A stretch of 64,000 nt of DNA from Proteus columbae (GCF_009914335.1 NZ_CP043925.1:2666001-2730000), one strand, 5' to 3'; positions 50,651 to 61,406 are shown, numbered from the stretch's first letter. Notes: generated from the sequence alone by a model not told the origin. Translations and numbers: made by a program.

Positions 50651-50755
50651 CTTTTAAAGAAATCTTTTAACAAACTGAAAATAAACAAAAAATAAAAATA
50701 CCTCTCTGATATTTTATTTATAACTCTTTTTTATCTAGTTATAAAACAACCAAGC

Positions 50756-50773
50756 TGTCTCCATATCCAGACA
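50756..50773. promoter_or_regulatory. GlrR box 1 upstream of glmY
   Basis: An exact TGTC-N10-GACA dyad, about 135-150 bp upstream of the inferred glmY start; this is the GlrR motif known from E. coli. Confidence 0.8.
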
Positions 50774-50818
50774 GAGTTACCCTAAATTTAATAATTACTT
50801 ATATTTCAATAAATTAAA

Positions 50819-50836
50819 TGTCGCTAAAAAGAGACA
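50819..50836. promoter_or_regulatory. GlrR box 2 upstream of glmY
   Basis: A second exact TGTC-N10-GACA dyad, 63 bp (about six helical turns) from box 1. Confidence 0.8.
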
Positions 50837-50850
50837 AGTAAACTGGTAAG

Positions 50851-50868
50851 TGTCTCCGTTTTTACACA
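50851..50868. promoter_or_regulatory. GlrR box 3 (degenerate) upstream of glmY
   Basis: TGTC-N10-CACA, one mismatch from the GlrR dyad, 32 bp (three turns) from box 2. Three boxes are also known in E. coli. Confidence 0.6.
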
Positions 50869-50894
50869 ACAAAAAATAATTCTTTTATTATCAA

Positions 50895-50926
50895 TAAAAT
50901 AAAGCCTCTAACAATGTAGAGGCCTT
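50895..50926 (-). terminator. Terminator after purL
   Basis: Stem GCCTCT (50905-50910) with AGAGGC (50919-50924), followed on the minus strand by TTTATTTTATTG. It insulates the glmY control region from purL transcription. Confidence 0.8.
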
Positions 50927-50959
50927 ATGTATTTATCTCTAAGATAATATTACATTTGA

Positions 50960-53900
50960 TTAATCAAATTGTTTTCTTGCATTGCGGAATAAACGCATCC
51001 AAGGGCTGTCTTCACCCCAATTATCTGGATGCCAAGAATTACTGACTGTTCTAAACACTCGTTCTGGGTGAGGCATCATAATGGTTGAGCGACCATCTTT
51101 TGTAGTGACAGCAGTGATCCCTTTTACAGAGCCATTAGGATTTAATGGATATTGTTCTGTAGGATTACCGTAGTGATCCACAAAACGTAATCCCACTAAA
51201 TTTTGTGCTTCTAGTTGTGCTAGTTGCTCAGCATTACGGAATTCAGCAAAACCCTCACCATGAGAAACTGCGATAGGCATTTGTGAACCCACCATACCTT
51301 GTAGTAATAATGATGGGCTTTCTGTCACTTTCACTAAACTAAAGCGCGCTTCAAAACGCTCAGAACGATTGCGAACAAAACGAGGCCACAAATCTGCACC
51401 TGGAATAAGTTCTGATAATGTCGACATCATTTGGCAACCATTACAGACCCCTAGGGATAAGGTATCTTGGCGTTCAAAGAATTGGGCAAACTCATCACGT
51501 AAGCGAGAATTAAATAAGATGGACTTCGCCCAGCCTTCCCCCGCACCTAATACGTCACCGTAAGAGAATCCACCACAAGCCACCAGCACATCAAAATCAC
51601 TGAGTGAACGTCGTGATGAATGTAAGTCACTCATATGAACGTCGATAGCATCAAAACCAGCCCTGTCAAAAGCAGCCGCCATTTCAACATGAGAGTTAAC
51701 ACCTTGCTCTCTTAAAACCGCAATACGAGGGCGGCTCCCTGTTGCAATATAAGGTGCAGCAATATCTTCATTTGGATCAAAGGTTAACTTCACATTTAAC
51801 CCAGGATCGTTGAGATCTTGTTTTGCTTGATGCTCTTCATCCGCACACTCTGGATTATCACGTAAGCGTTGCATTTGCCATGTTGTTTCTGCCCACCAAA
51901 GACGCAATGTACTGCGTTTTTCGTTGTAAACTTCCGTTTCACGACTTTGGATAATAATGGCATCATTTTCTGTTGCTTGACCTAAATAATGTAAACAATC
52001 CGATAAACCATATTCAGCAAATAATGCTTCGACGACTTCTTGATGTTCAGCACGAATTTGGATCACACCACCGAGCTCTTCATTAAAGAGTCCAGCTAAA
52101 ATATCTTCATCATAAGCACTGATATCAACGTGTAAGCCACAATGGCCTGTAAATGCCATTTCTACAAGAGTGACAAATAACCCACCATCAGAGCGATCGT
52201 GATAGGCCAACAATTTGCCTTCATTGACCAATTGTTGCATCACATTGAAGAACTGTTTCAACTGTTCAACATCACGAAGATCAGCCGCTTTCTGACCTAA
52301 TTGGCGATAAACTTGAGCTAGTGCCGTTGCACCTAATGCATTATGACCATTGCCCAAATCAATTAAATACAAGCGGTTTCCAGCTTGTGTTGATAATTCA
52401 GGCGTCACTGTTTTACGCACATCTTCAACACGAGAGAATGCTGTAATAACTAAAGATAGTGGAGAAGTAACCTCTTTGGTTTTCCCATCTTTATCTTGCC
52501 AGCGCGTCTTCATTGACATCGAATCTTTGCCCACAGGAATAGTAATACCTAGCTTTGGACATAACTCTTCACCAATGGCTTTCACTGCGTCATATAAACC
52601 TGCATCTTCACCCGGATGACCTGCTGCTGACATCCAGTTAGCCGAAAGCTTAATGCGATTAAGCGCTTCTACATCACAACCCGCCATATTTGTTAGTGCT
52701 TCACCGACAGCCATACGTGCAGAGGCAGCAAAATCTAACAGTGCGATAGGTGCTCGTTCACCAATAGACATAGCTTCGCCATAATAGCTATCTAATGTTG
52801 CTGTGGTAACAGCACAATTGGCAACCGGAATTTGCCAAGGCCCGACCATTTGATCACGCGCAACCATTCCTGTTACGGTACGGTCACCAATGGTAATTAA
52901 GAAGGTTTTTTCAGCAACGGCTGGTAAATGAAGAACACGATAGACGGCATCTTTTAAATCGATATCTTTACGGGAGAGATACTCACCTTCTGTTTTAAGT
53001 GATTTTACATCACGCAACATTTTAGGTGCTTTACCTAATAATATGTCTAATGGCATATCAATCGGCTTATTATCAAAGTGTGTATCATTGAGCACTAATT
53101 CACGCTCTTGCGTTGCTTCACCAATCACAGTATAAGGTGCTCTTTCACGCTGACATAACGCATCAAAAAGAGGCATTTTTTCAGGCGATACCGCTAATAC
53201 ATAACGCTCTTGAGATTCATTACACCAGATCTCAAGTGGGCTCATACCCGGTTCATCATTAAGAACATCACGTAATTCAAAACGACCACCACGACCGCCA
53301 TCATTAACTAATTCAGGCATTGCATTAGAAAGACCACCAGCACCAACGTCATGAATAAATAAGATCGGGTTATCGTCACCTAATTGCCAGCAACGGTCGA
53401 TAACTTCTTGGCAACGGCGTTCCATTTCTGGGTTATCACGCTGAACAGAGGCGAAATCTAAATCAGCATCTGATTGACCTGATGTCATAGAAGAAGCGGC
53501 ACCACCACCAAGACCGATGTTCATAGAGGGTCCACCAAGTACAATTAACTTAGCACCAACTGTGATTTCGCCTTTTTGTACGTGATCTTCACGAATATTA
53601 CCAATACCCCCTGCTAACATGATGGGTTTATGGTAGCCGCGAATTTCAACACCATTGTGGCTATTTACTTGTTCTTCATAGGTTCTGAAATAACCTAATA
53701 ATGCCGGACGACCGAATTCATTATTAAATGCCGCACCACCTAGTGGACCTTCAGTCATAATGTCTAATGCATTAACAATACGCTCTGGTTTGCCAAAATC
53801 TTCTTCCCAAGGCTGTTCAAATCCCGGAATACGTAAGTTAGAAACCGAAAATCCAACTAGACCAGCTTTAGGTTTTGCACCGCGTCCCGTTGCGCCTTCA

Positions 53901-54850
53901 TCTCGAATTTCACCGCCTGAACCCGTTGCAGCCCCCGGCCATGGTGAAATTGCTGTTGGGTGGTTATGTGTTTCTACTTTCATCAAGATATGTACAGGCT
54001 CTTGATGATAGTGATAATGCCCTTTTTCTGTATCAGGATAAAAACGCCCCGCCACAGAGCCTTCCATTACTGCCGCATTATCTTTATAAGCTGACATGAC
54101 ATAATCAGGCGTTTGCTCAAACGTATTTTTAATCATTTTAAATAATGATTTATCTTGAGCTTTACCATCAATTATCCAATCAGCATTAAATATTTTGTGG
54201 CGACAGTGTTCAGAGTTAGCTTGTGCAAACATATAAAGCTCAACATCTGTTGGATTACGCTGTAAGCGGTTAAAAGCATCGACTAAGTAATCAACTTCAT
54301 CGTCTGCCAGCGCTAATCCCATTTCGATATTCGCTTTTATTAGTGCATCTTTGCCTTTTGCAAGCACATCAATCGTTTTTAGTGGTGCTGGCGTTTGCTC
54401 GGCAAAAAGTGCATTTACATCTTGATAATTTAAGAAGATGGTTTCCATCATTCGATCATGAATAAAACCATAAAGCTGTTGCCACTGATTGTCTGTCATC
54501 GTACCGCACTCAATAAAGTAGGCGATACCACGTTCAATTCGGACAACCTTGGCTAAACCACAGTTATGTGCAATATCTGTCGCTTTAGAAGACCAAGGTG
54601 AAATTGTTCCCGGGCGAGGTGTAACAACTCGCATTTCCCCAACAGGCTCATGTTCTGTTAATGAAGGTCCATAATGCAGTAGTTGACGTAATTTAGTTTG
54701 ATCATCTTCAGATAACTGCCCTTCCACTTTCGCGAAATGGACAAATTCCGCGTATATACCTTGTACAGGAAGATCATTTTCCTGACATAGAGTGAGTAAT
54801 TTATTAATACGAAACGCGGATAAAGCGGGGGAGCCACGCAGGATTTCCAT
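50960..54850 (-). CDS. purL: Phosphoribosylformylglycinamidine synthase
   Basis: Large single-chain FGAR amidotransferase, fourth step of purine synthesis. The N-terminal and two AIRS-type ATP domains are recognisable ([48 protein letters not shown]). The C-terminal class I glutaminase has its catalytic Cys in [13 protein letters not shown] near residue 1140 and the His-Glu pair in [10 protein letters not shown] near 1265. The 1296-residue length is normal. A PurR-type box lies about 85 bp upstream with a TATTAT -10 in between. Confidence 0.97.
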   Translation of the reverse strand: MEILRGSPALSAFRINKLLTLCQENDLPVQGIYAEFVHFAKVEGQLSEDDQTKLRQLLHYGPSLTEHEPVGEMRVVTPRPGTISPWSSKATDIAHNCGLAKVVRIERGIAYFIECGTMTDNQWQQLYGFIHDRMMETIFLNYQDVNALFAEQTPAPLKTIDVLAKGKDALIKANIEMGLALADDEVDYLVDAFNRLQRNPTDVELYMFAQANSEHCRHKIFNADWIIDGKAQDKSLFKMIKNTFEQTPDYVMSAYKDNAAVMEGSVAGRFYPDTEKGHYHYHQEPVHILMKVETHNHPTAISPWPGAATGSGGEIRDEGATGRGAKPKAGLVGFSVSNLRIPGFEQPWEEDFGKPERIVNALDIMTEGPLGGAAFNNEFGRPALLGYFRTYEEQVNSHNGVEIRGYHKPIMLAGGIGNIREDHVQKGEITVGAKLIVLGGPSMNIGLGGGAASSMTSGQSDADLDFASVQRDNPEMERRCQEVIDRCWQLGDDNPILFIHDVGAGGLSNAMPELVNDGGRGGRFELRDVLNDEPGMSPLEIWCNESQERYVLAVSPEKMPLFDALCQRERAPYTVIGEATQERELVLNDTHFDNKPIDMPLDILLGKAPKMLRDVKSLKTEGEYLSRKDIDLKDAVYRVLHLPAVAEKTFLITIGDRTVTGMVARDQMVGPWQIPVANCAVTTATLDSYYGEAMSIGERAPIALLDFAASARMAVGEALTNMAGCDVEALNRIKLSANWMSAAGHPGEDAGLYDAVKAIGEELCPKLGITIPVGKDSMSMKTRWQDKDGKTKEVTSPLSLVITAFSRVEDVRKTVTPELSTQAGNRLYLIDLGNGHNALGATALAQVYRQLGQKAADLRDVEQLKQFFNVMQQLVNEGKLLAYHDRSDGGLFVTLVEMAFTGHCGLHVDISAYDEDILAGLFNEELGGVIQIRAEHQEVVEALFAEYGLSDCLHYLGQATENDAIIIQSRETEVYNEKRSTLRLWWAETTWQMQRLRDNPECADEEHQAKQDLNDPGLNVKLTFDPNEDIAAPYIATGSRPRIAVLREQGVNSHVEMAAAFDRAGFDAIDVHMSDLHSSRRSLSDFDVLVACGGFSYGDVLGAGEGWAKSILFNSRLRDEFAQFFERQDTLSLGVCNGCQMMSTLSELIPGADLWPRFVRNRSERFEARFSLVKVTESPSLLLQGMVGSQMPIAVSHGEGFAEFRNAEQLAQLEAQNLVGLRFVDHYGNPTEQYPLNPNGSVKGITAVTTKDGRSTIMMPHPERVFRTVSNSWHPDNWGEDSPWMRLFRNARKQFD

Positions 54851-54932
54851 AGTATTGAGTTCTCTCTTTTAGCAGCTAACCTGACCAATCATTCAGGGGA
54901 AACGCGCCTAGTATAATAGAATAACCGCTCAG

Positions 54933-54948
54933 ACGAAACCGTTTGCGT
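54933..54948. promoter_or_regulatory. PurR-type operator upstream of purL
   Basis: ACGAAACCGTTTGCGT matches ACGCAAACGTTTGCGT at 14 of 16 positions. A minus-strand TATTAT at 54918-54913 could be the -10, placing the operator over the -35 region, typical for repression. Confidence 0.7.
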
Positions 54949-55114
54949 GAACAAAATAACGGCATTTAACTTAGAGTGTTTTAATGATTAATTGGTGTAA
55001 TCAAGTTGCGTCTTGCCAATATGTTAAGCAAAATGCTCGATTACTGGAAATTTATCCATGTTAAAATGACGATTTTACACACAACAATAAACAACGTTAA
55101 CGAGAACCAACCTA

Positions 55115-56587
55115 TTGAATAATATAAGGATAAACTATTTCGTTATCGTTATCATAGCGCTCTTTTCAGCGGCTATTATCGCGTTGAATATTACATGGCC
55201 AGATAGGCAAAAAGCGCAGATAAATAAGATTTTATCTCGTGGTGAGTTAAGAATTAGTACGATACCTTCACCATTGATAACGATGAACGATAAAAAGGAC
55301 CCCGTAGGTTTCGATTATGAATTAGTGAAACGCTTTGCAGATTACCTAGGCGTGAAACTTGTCGTTAATATGCGGACAAATATCAACCAAATGTTTGATG
55401 ATCTGGAGAATAATAAAGCTGACTTTATCGCCGCCGGATTACTTTATAATAAAGAGAGATTAGATACGACACGCAGTGGCCCTGCTTATTTTTCAGTTTC
55501 TCAACAGCTTATTTACCGTAAAGGGACATTAAGACCACGTAGTTTTGATTCGTTAGATGGGCGACTTGTTGTCACTGCTGGCTCAGCTCATGCAAGTTTA
55601 TTGCGAACATTAAAAGAGACGCAATACCCCGAGCTTGAATGGGAAGAATCAGATAATCAGACGACCTCGCAACTGCTAGAAGCATTATCAGAAGGTAAAA
55701 TAACCTATGTTCTAGCAGATTCCATCAGTGTTGCAGTACAACAACGCATTCATCCTAATGTTGCCGTAGGGTTTGAAGTCACTGAAAGCCGTCCACTAAC
55801 GTGGTATTTGCCTGATGGTGAAGATAATAGCTTATATGCAGCGATGCTCGATTACTTTAATCAATTATCTCAAGAAGATGTGTTAGCAAGACTAGAAGAA
55901 AAATATTTTGGCCATGTAGGTACATTTGATTACTTCGATACTATCTCTTTTATTACAGCGATAGATTCTATTTTGCCAAACTATCAGCCTCTTTTTGAAA
56001 AGTATGCAGATACTTTCGATTGGCGGTTATTGGCAGCTATGGCATGGCAAGAATCACATTGGGATCCTCATGCTACATCACCAACTGGAGTTAGAGGATT
56101 GATGATGTTAACTCGCCCTACTGCATCAAGTATGGGCGTTACTGACAGGCTTGATCCCGAAGAGAGTGTTCGAGGAGGAGCACAATATCTTAAACATCTC
56201 CTTTCGCGCTTGCCGGATTCTATTCCAGAAGATGAAAAAATTTGGTTTGCATTGGCAGCATATAATATGGGATTTGGTCATATGCTTGATGCCAGAAGGC
56301 TTACGGAGCAACAAAATGCCGATCCTGATAGTTGGCTAGATGTAAAATCAAGATTACCTCTACTTAGCCAAAAGAAATATTATGCAGACCTCCCTTATGG
56401 CTATGCCAGAGGCCATGAGGCTTATCGCTATGTTGAAAACATTCGACGATATCAACTTAGCCTTGTCGGTTACCTTCAAGCCAAAGAGAGCAAAAATAAA
56501 ATATTATCTAAAGATAAAGAGAATGATAACGATGAAGAGCAAGAAAGCTCATCATTATCATTGACTCAAGATATGGCTTATCAATAA
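55115..56587 (+). CDS. mltF: Membrane-bound lytic murein transglycosylase F
   Basis: Peptidoglycan-cleaving enzyme of the outer membrane. An N-terminal hydrophobic signal (residues 7-26), an ABC solute-binding-like domain (about 40-265, [31 protein letters not shown]) and a C-terminal SLT domain are seen. The catalytic Glu is in [19 protein letters not shown] near residue 312, with [18 protein letters not shown] later. The start appears to be TTG at 55115, in a position equivalent to the E. coli start, with only a weak ribosome site. The 490-residue length is close to E. coli (518). Confidence 0.93.
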   Translation: MNNIRINYFVIVIIALFSAAIIALNITWPDRQKAQINKILSRGELRISTIPSPLITMNDKKDPVGFDYELVKRFADYLGVKLVVNMRTNINQMFDDLENNKADFIAAGLLYNKERLDTTRSGPAYFSVSQQLIYRKGTLRPRSFDSLDGRLVVTAGSAHASLLRTLKETQYPELEWEESDNQTTSQLLEALSEGKITYVLADSISVAVQQRIHPNVAVGFEVTESRPLTWYLPDGEDNSLYAAMLDYFNQLSQEDVLARLEEKYFGHVGTFDYFDTISFITAIDSILPNYQPLFEKYADTFDWRLLAAMAWQESHWDPHATSPTGVRGLMMLTRPTASSMGVTDRLDPEESVRGGAQYLKHLLSRLPDSIPEDEKIWFALAAYNMGFGHMLDARRLTEQQNADPDSWLDVKSRLPLLSQKKYYADLPYGYARGHEAYRYVENIRRYQLSLVGYLQAKESKNKILSKDKENDNDEEQESSSLSLTQDMAYQ

Positions 56588-56621
56588 TTTTTGTACTTAA
56601 AAACAGCCTATTAAACAACAT

Positions 56622-56650
56622 AGCCTCTTTTATAGAGGCTTATTTATTTC
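56622..56650 (+). terminator. Terminator after mltF
   Basis: Stem AGCCTCT (56622-56628) with AGAGGCT (56634-56640) followed by TATTTATTTC. Confidence 0.75.
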
Positions 56651-57397
56651 ATTTCTACTATTCAAAAATCACTCCAACCATTAAAACAATCCCTAAATTA
56701 ATATTTTCTTAATATTAAAAATTGTTACATTTTGTCATGCTATTTTTTACCCAAAATAGGGAAAATTCATGTGTTAAAAAATGTAACACTCATTAGCCAA
56801 AACACTCACCTAATGAGTAAATTGTATTTAAAATGATCCAATTAGTCATTTTAGGACTATCAGAATAAGTGAAATATAAGAAAAAATTAACTTAAATACG
56901 TAGGAATTATCTCATACGTTATTATTCATTTTATGATTATTATTTTGGGAGAAACTTTTTTCACGATAAAAATTAACCTAAACGCGTCATTATTAACATC
57001 TAACTTATTGAATTATATATATTGCGATAATCTATAATTGATTTTATTAATTTTTCTAACCTAATGTTAATAACATTACTTTTTGTAAAGTTAAAATAAT
57101 GTTAATTGCATTGTCTATTAAATTTATCTGCCTGATAAACTTTTTCACCCATAAATTGAGTAATAAAAAGAATAAACCTACATAAAACTCTATTAATATG
57201 GAATAGGCAAGATTAAATATGAAAATTGAGTAAATCAACAAAATGTTATATCAAATAGAATGCCTTTGTTGATATCATATAAACCAGTCATTATTCGAAA
57301 CAACTCGAAATATAATGCAAATCAATTTTTATATTCCGACACTAATATTATTTTTCTATAAATAATAATACGCACGATCTTCAAGGGATTATCTATA
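56651..57397 (+). promoter_or_regulatory. Long AT-rich control region upstream of pmfA
   Basis: About 750 bp with no supportable gene, very AT-rich. It holds an 11-bp inverted repeat TGTTACATTTT (56723-56733) / AAAATGTAACA (56778-56788), a GTGTTA/TAACAC dyad (56771-56789), and a perfect 17-bp palindrome at 57062-57078. A possible pmfA -10 is TATAAT at 57311-57316, without a good -35. No site-specific recombinase gene is nearby and no long inverted repeats flank the promoter, so an invertible switch like that of mrp is not apparent. Confidence 0.55.
57062..57078. repeat. Perfect 17-bp palindrome upstream of pmfA
   Basis: TAATGTTA-A-TAACATTA. A partial second copy, TAATGTTAATTGCATT, starts at 57097, 35 bp later (about 3.3 helical turns). 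Operator-like; the binding protein is unknown. Confidence 0.6.
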
Positions 57398-57946
57398 ATG
57401 AAACTGAGTAAAATTGCTTTAGCTGCTGCTTTAGTATTTGGTATTAATTCTGTTGCAACTGCTGAAACTTCTGCACCAAAAGTTGGCGCAACTAAAGGCG
57501 AAATTCAATTAAAAGGTGAAATTGTTAATTCAGCTTGTGGATTAGCAGCTTCTTCAAGTCCTGTTATTGTTGATTTCAGTGAAATCCCAACTTCTGCATT
57601 AGCAAATATGCAGAAAGCAGGTAACGTTAAAAAAGATATCGAATTACAAGACTGTGATACTACCGTAGCAAAAACAGCTACTGTTAGCTATACACCAAGT
57701 GTTGTTAATGCAACAAATAAAGACTTAGCATCTTTCGTATCTGGCTCAGCTTCTGGTGCAGGTATCGGCTTAATGGATGCTGGCAGCAAATCAGTAAAAT
57801 GGAACACAGCAACAACACCAGTACAATTAGTTAATGGTGTTTCTAAGATCCCATTCGTTGCTTACGTTCAAGCTGAATCAGCAGACGCAACTGTAACTCC
57901 AGGTGAATTCCAAGCCGTTATCAACTTCCAAGTTGATTATCAGTAA
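57398..57946 (+). CDS. pmfA: PMF major fimbrial subunit
   Basis: Chaperone-usher pilin, 182 residues. A signal peptide spans residues 1-22 (ends SVATA). The mature pilin has the two disulfide cysteines (NSACGLAA near 47, ELQDCDT near 85) and ends in the chaperone-recognition beta strand FQAVINFQVDYQ with a penultimate Tyr. Size (about 19 kDa) and operon position match PmfA of P. mirabilis. It is first in the operon; stem-loops between it and the usher gene likely keep its mRNA in excess. Confidence 0.9.
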   Translation: MKLSKIALAAALVFGINSVATAETSAPKVGATKGEIQLKGEIVNSACGLAASSSPVIVDFSEIPTSALANMQKAGNVKKDIELQDCDTTVAKTATVSYTPSVVNATNKDLASFVSGSASGAGIGLMDAGSKSVKWNTATTPVQLVNGVSKIPFVAYVQAESADATVTPGEFQAVINFQVDYQ

Positions 57947-57992
57947 TCGTTTTATTTATTTAAATTAATTAAATAATAAATTAATTACTGCA

Positions 57993-58020
57993 TTAACGCA
58001 GGGGACTTCCTCTGCGTTAA
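57993..58020 (+). terminator. Stem-loop between pmfA and pmfC
   Basis: TTAACGCAG (57993-58001) pairs with CTGCGTTAA (58012-58020). It is followed by ATTTG, not a full U-tract, so a partial terminator or mRNA-stabilising hairpin is likely. Confidence 0.6.
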
Positions 58021-58048
58021 ATTTGATAAAACACTTCAATTTAATAAG

Positions 58049-58105
58049 AATAAAATAAAAAGTAATAAAATAAATATTCATTATTTAATTACTTTTTATT
58101 TTATT
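58049..58105 (+). repeat. Perfect 18-bp inverted repeat before the usher gene
   Basis: AATAAAATAAAAAGTAAT (58049-58066) and its exact reverse complement (58088-58105) enclose a 21-base loop, ending 19 bases before the pmfC start. The hairpin could hinder ribosome access or slow polymerase ahead of the usher gene. Confidence 0.7.
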
Positions 58106-58124
58106 AATAATTAGGCGTTTATTC

Positions 58125-60611
58125 ATGTTAATTTCTTTTTTTCACAGCACAATATGGAAAAACATTTGTGCCATTTTGCTATTGTGCTTAGCGTTTTTCG
58201 CTCAAGCCGAGCCTGATGATTCTGTGGAATTTAACATTCATATGCTAGATGCCGAAGACAGAGATAATGTCGATTTATCTCGTTTTGCAACCTCTAATTA
58301 CATTATTCCGGGTATGTACTACTTAGATATCCGTATAAATGGTCGTGACTTCCCTCGCCAAAACATTAATTATGTTGAAGTGAAACCCAATTACTCCATC
58401 GCTTGTATTGATCCTACTCTTCTAAAAAAGTTAACAGTTAACGAAGAAAATCAAAAATTTATCGAAGAAATCTCACCAGATTGTTTCAATATTAGTCAAT
58501 TACCAGGTATCTCTATCAAAAATGATGGCGGTATTCTCGATATTGTTATGCCTCGCTCACTAATGAAATATGAAGATGCGGATTGGACACCACCTGAATT
58601 GTGGGACCCAGGTGTATCTGGGTTATTAGTTGACTATACCTTAACAGGTACATCAACTCGCCCAAATCAAGGCAATAACAACAACTCATTAACAGGATAT
58701 GGGCAAGCTGGAATTAACCTTGGTGAATGGCGACTACGTGCTGAATATCAAGGAAACTACTCATCTGAATATTCATCAAATAATAGCTTTGATTGGAATC
58801 AGATATACGCCTATAAACCATTACCTAACCTAGCTGCAAAATTAACGCTTGGTGAAACTTATTTAAACTCTCAAGTTTTTGATAGTTTTCGTTTTACAGG
58901 TGCCAATATACAAAGTGATGAAAGAATGTTACCCCCTTCTTTGCAAGGTTATGCACCTGAAATTCATGGCATCGCAAACACTAATGCCAAAGTGACTGTA
59001 ACGCAAAACGGTCGCTTAATTTATGAAACTACGGTACCTGCGGGCCCTTTTGCTATTAAACATTTACAAGATACAGTACAAGGCCAATTAAATGTCAGAG
59101 TCGAAGAGCAAAACGGTAAAGTAAGCGAATTCCAAGTACAAACAGCCAATCTACCTTATATGACTCGCCCAGGCTCAGTGCGTTATAACACATCAATGGG
59201 TCAGTCATCGCTCAACAACCATAAAATGCAAGGCCCTGTTTTTTATCAAGGCGATTTTTCATGGGGTATGAACAACACATGGTCGCTGTATGGTGGGGTT
59301 TTGTTGACGGCTAAAGATTACAATGCGTGGTCATTAGGTTTAGGTCACGATATGGGGCGTTTAGGTACGCTTTCAGGTGATATTACTCAGTCTTATAGCA
59401 AAACTTATGATAATGAAAATATCAATGGGATGTCATTCAAACTGAACTACGCTAAAACCTTTGATGAGTACCATAGTACGATTACTTTTGCGGGTTATCG
59501 CTTTTCAGAGAAAACATTCCGATCTTTCTCTCAATATATGGATGAGCGTTACAACGATATTAATAACAATGGTTATGAAAAAGAGATGTATACCATTACA
59601 GGTAACAAAACTTTTTGGGCTGATGATATTGAAAAATCGACAACACTTTATCTCTCTTATCGACACCAAAACTATTGGGATAAAAAGACACAAGAACAGT
59701 ATGGTGTTACGGTAAGCCTTAATTTTTCTATTATGGGTATAGAGCAGATTAATACTAACTTATCTGCCTTCCGTACTCAGCATAAAGGTAATACTGATGA
59801 CAGTATTTCTTTTAATATTTCAGTTCCATTAGGAAGTGGTAAAAGCATTGGTTATAGCTTGCAAGACAGTAACGGAAAAGTGAACCAAATGGCCTCTTAT
59901 TCTGATAATAGCAATTATAATAATCTATGGCGTGTCCGTGCAGGTTTAAGCTCAGACAATAAAGCCAATACTGATGGTTATTATCAACACCGTTCGCAAT
60001 ATGCAGAAATTAACGCCAATGCGAGCTATCAACAAGATAATTATGTTGCACTAGGTGCAACAGTTAAAGGCGGATTTACTGCAACACGCCACGGCGCTGC
60101 ATTACATAGCAGTAGCATGACATCAAGTACTGCTCGCATGATGGTTGATACTGATGGCGTTGCAGGCGTACCATTTAATAATCAAAGCACAACGACAAAC
60201 CTATTCGGTATTGGGGTATTAACTGACTTAACTAGTTATAACAATGTTGATGCTCGTATTGATGTTGATAAAATGGATTCAGATATTGAAACACACAAAG
60301 CCATTACTTCTGCCACATTAACTGAAGGCGCAATTGGCTACTATAAATTCCCTGTTCGCCAAGGTGAGCGCCTAATGGCTATCTTACAAACAGTCGATCA
60401 AAAACACCCGCCATTTGGTGCCGAAATCACCAATAAAAACGGTGAAAATATGGGAATGGTGATGGAAGATGGTTTAGTTTATATCGCCGGTGTTAACCTT
60501 AATGAATCATTAAACGTGATCTGGGGTGGTAAATCCCAGTGTACGATTACAATCCCAGCTGCAATTAACGATCCACTAAAACATGAATTGTTATTATGTC
60601 AGGGATTTTAA
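58125..60611 (+). CDS. pmfC: PMF outer-membrane usher
   Basis: Fimbrial usher that forms the outer-membrane pore and assembles pilins from chaperone complexes. A signal peptide covers about residues 1-28 (ends FFAQA). The N-terminal periplasmic domain (EFNIHMLDAEDRDNVDLSRF) follows, then the 24-strand barrel with plug. The C-terminal domain ends at CTITIPA... LLLCQGF with the usual Cys pair. The 828 residues give about 93 kDa, matching the published PmfC size. Its ribosome site is weak and a stable hairpin lies just upstream, suggesting low translation. Confidence 0.92.
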   Translation: MLISFFHSTIWKNICAILLLCLAFFAQAEPDDSVEFNIHMLDAEDRDNVDLSRFATSNYIIPGMYYLDIRINGRDFPRQNINYVEVKPNYSIACIDPTLLKKLTVNEENQKFIEEISPDCFNISQLPGISIKNDGGILDIVMPRSLMKYEDADWTPPELWDPGVSGLLVDYTLTGTSTRPNQGNNNNSLTGYGQAGINLGEWRLRAEYQGNYSSEYSSNNSFDWNQIYAYKPLPNLAAKLTLGETYLNSQVFDSFRFTGANIQSDERMLPPSLQGYAPEIHGIANTNAKVTVTQNGRLIYETTVPAGPFAIKHLQDTVQGQLNVRVEEQNGKVSEFQVQTANLPYMTRPGSVRYNTSMGQSSLNNHKMQGPVFYQGDFSWGMNNTWSLYGGVLLTAKDYNAWSLGLGHDMGRLGTLSGDITQSYSKTYDNENINGMSFKLNYAKTFDEYHSTITFAGYRFSEKTFRSFSQYMDERYNDINNNGYEKEMYTITGNKTFWADDIEKSTTLYLSYRHQNYWDKKTQEQYGVTVSLNFSIMGIEQINTNLSAFRTQHKGNTDDSISFNISVPLGSGKSIGYSLQDSNGKVNQMASYSDNSNYNNLWRVRAGLSSDNKANTDGYYQHRSQYAEINANASYQQDNYVALGATVKGGFTATRHGAALHSSSMTSSTARMMVDTDGVAGVPFNNQSTTTNLFGIGVLTDLTSYNNVDARIDVDKMDSDIETHKAITSATLTEGAIGYYKFPVRQGERLMAILQTVDQKHPPFGAEITNKNGENMGMVMEDGLVYIAGVNLNESLNVIWGGKSQCTITIPAAINDPLKHELLLCQGF

Positions 60612-60641
60612 TGAATAAAATGAATTACTAGAGATAATTGT

Positions 60642-61406
60642 ATGAACTCATTCAACACACTTAAAACGCTTTTTTGTGGCTCATTAATTGCACTTAGCAT
60701 TGTGAGTACGACTCAAGCGGGCGTGTCATTAGATAGAACTCGCATTGTACTAATGGGCAACGAAAACTCAGCTAGCGTAAACCTAAAAAATACTAGCCCT
60801 GATATTCCTTTCTTAGCGCAATCATGGGTTGAAAATGAACACGGACAAAAAATCGCTTCTCCTTTAGTAGCATTGCCACCTTTACAGCGTCTTGATGGTG
60901 ATCAAAAAGGCGTGGTTAGAATTACCAAAACAGCAGAAATTGGTCTTTTGCCACAAGATAGAGAATCACTGTTTTATTTAAATGTGCGTGAAATTCCACC
61001 AGCACCAAAACAAGCTAACGTGTTGCAAATGGCAATGCAGTCTCGCATTAAATTATTCTACCGCCCAACCACCATTATTCCTGAAAAGCCAGGCATGGTT
61101 TGGCAAGATCAATTAGTGTTTAAAAAACAAGGCAATCAATTTATTGCAGAAAATCCGACACCTTATTACATCACAATTATCGGGCTTTCTAATAAGTTGA
61201 ATGGTGAGGATAGCGATAAGTTAACTACCTTCCCTGGTTTAATGGTTGCGCCTAAATCATCACTGGAAATTCCAGTTAAAACCAGCAACATAAATCAATT
61301 TTACATGATGTATGTAAATGATTACGGCGGACATCCAGAATTAAAATTTGTTTGCCAACAAAATAGCTGTAAAGCAGCACCTAAAGAACAACAACCCAAA
61401 TATTAA
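60642..61406 (+). CDS. pmfD: PMF periplasmic pilus chaperone
   Basis: PapD-like chaperone, 254 residues (about 28 kDa). A signal peptide ends at TTQAG near residue 27. The family start GVSLDRTRIVLMGNENSASVNLKN contains the conserved Arg of the subunit-binding cleft. The second cleft residue, Lys, is in MQSRIKLFYRP near residue 133. The G1 strand region LFYLNVREIPP fits a short-loop (FGS) chaperone. It lies 30 bp after the usher gene. Confidence 0.92.
   Translation: MNSFNTLKTLFCGSLIALSIVSTTQAGVSLDRTRIVLMGNENSASVNLKNTSPDIPFLAQSWVENEHGQKIASPLVALPPLQRLDGDQKGVVRITKTAEIGLLPQDRESLFYLNVREIPPAPKQANVLQMAMQSRIKLFYRPTTIIPEKPGMVWQDQLVFKKQGNQFIAENPTPYYITIIGLSNKLNGEDSDKLTTFPGLMVAPKSSLEIPVKTSNINQFYMMYVNDYGGHPELKFVCQQNSCKAAPKEQQPKY

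Noticed and set aside
50651..50755. IHF site between the GlrR boxes and the glmY promoter
   Set aside because: Expected from E. coli, but the best match (TATCAG followed by N4 and GTA) is too poor to list.
57056..57241. 61-codon minus-strand frame upstream of pmfA
   Set aside because: Hydrophobic/AT-driven composition, no ribosome site and no similarity; chance frame in AT-rich DNA.
56651..57397. Phase-variable invertible promoter for pmf, as in mrp
   Set aside because: No recombinase gene is adjacent and the inverted repeats seen are short, unlike the arms of known fimbrial switches.
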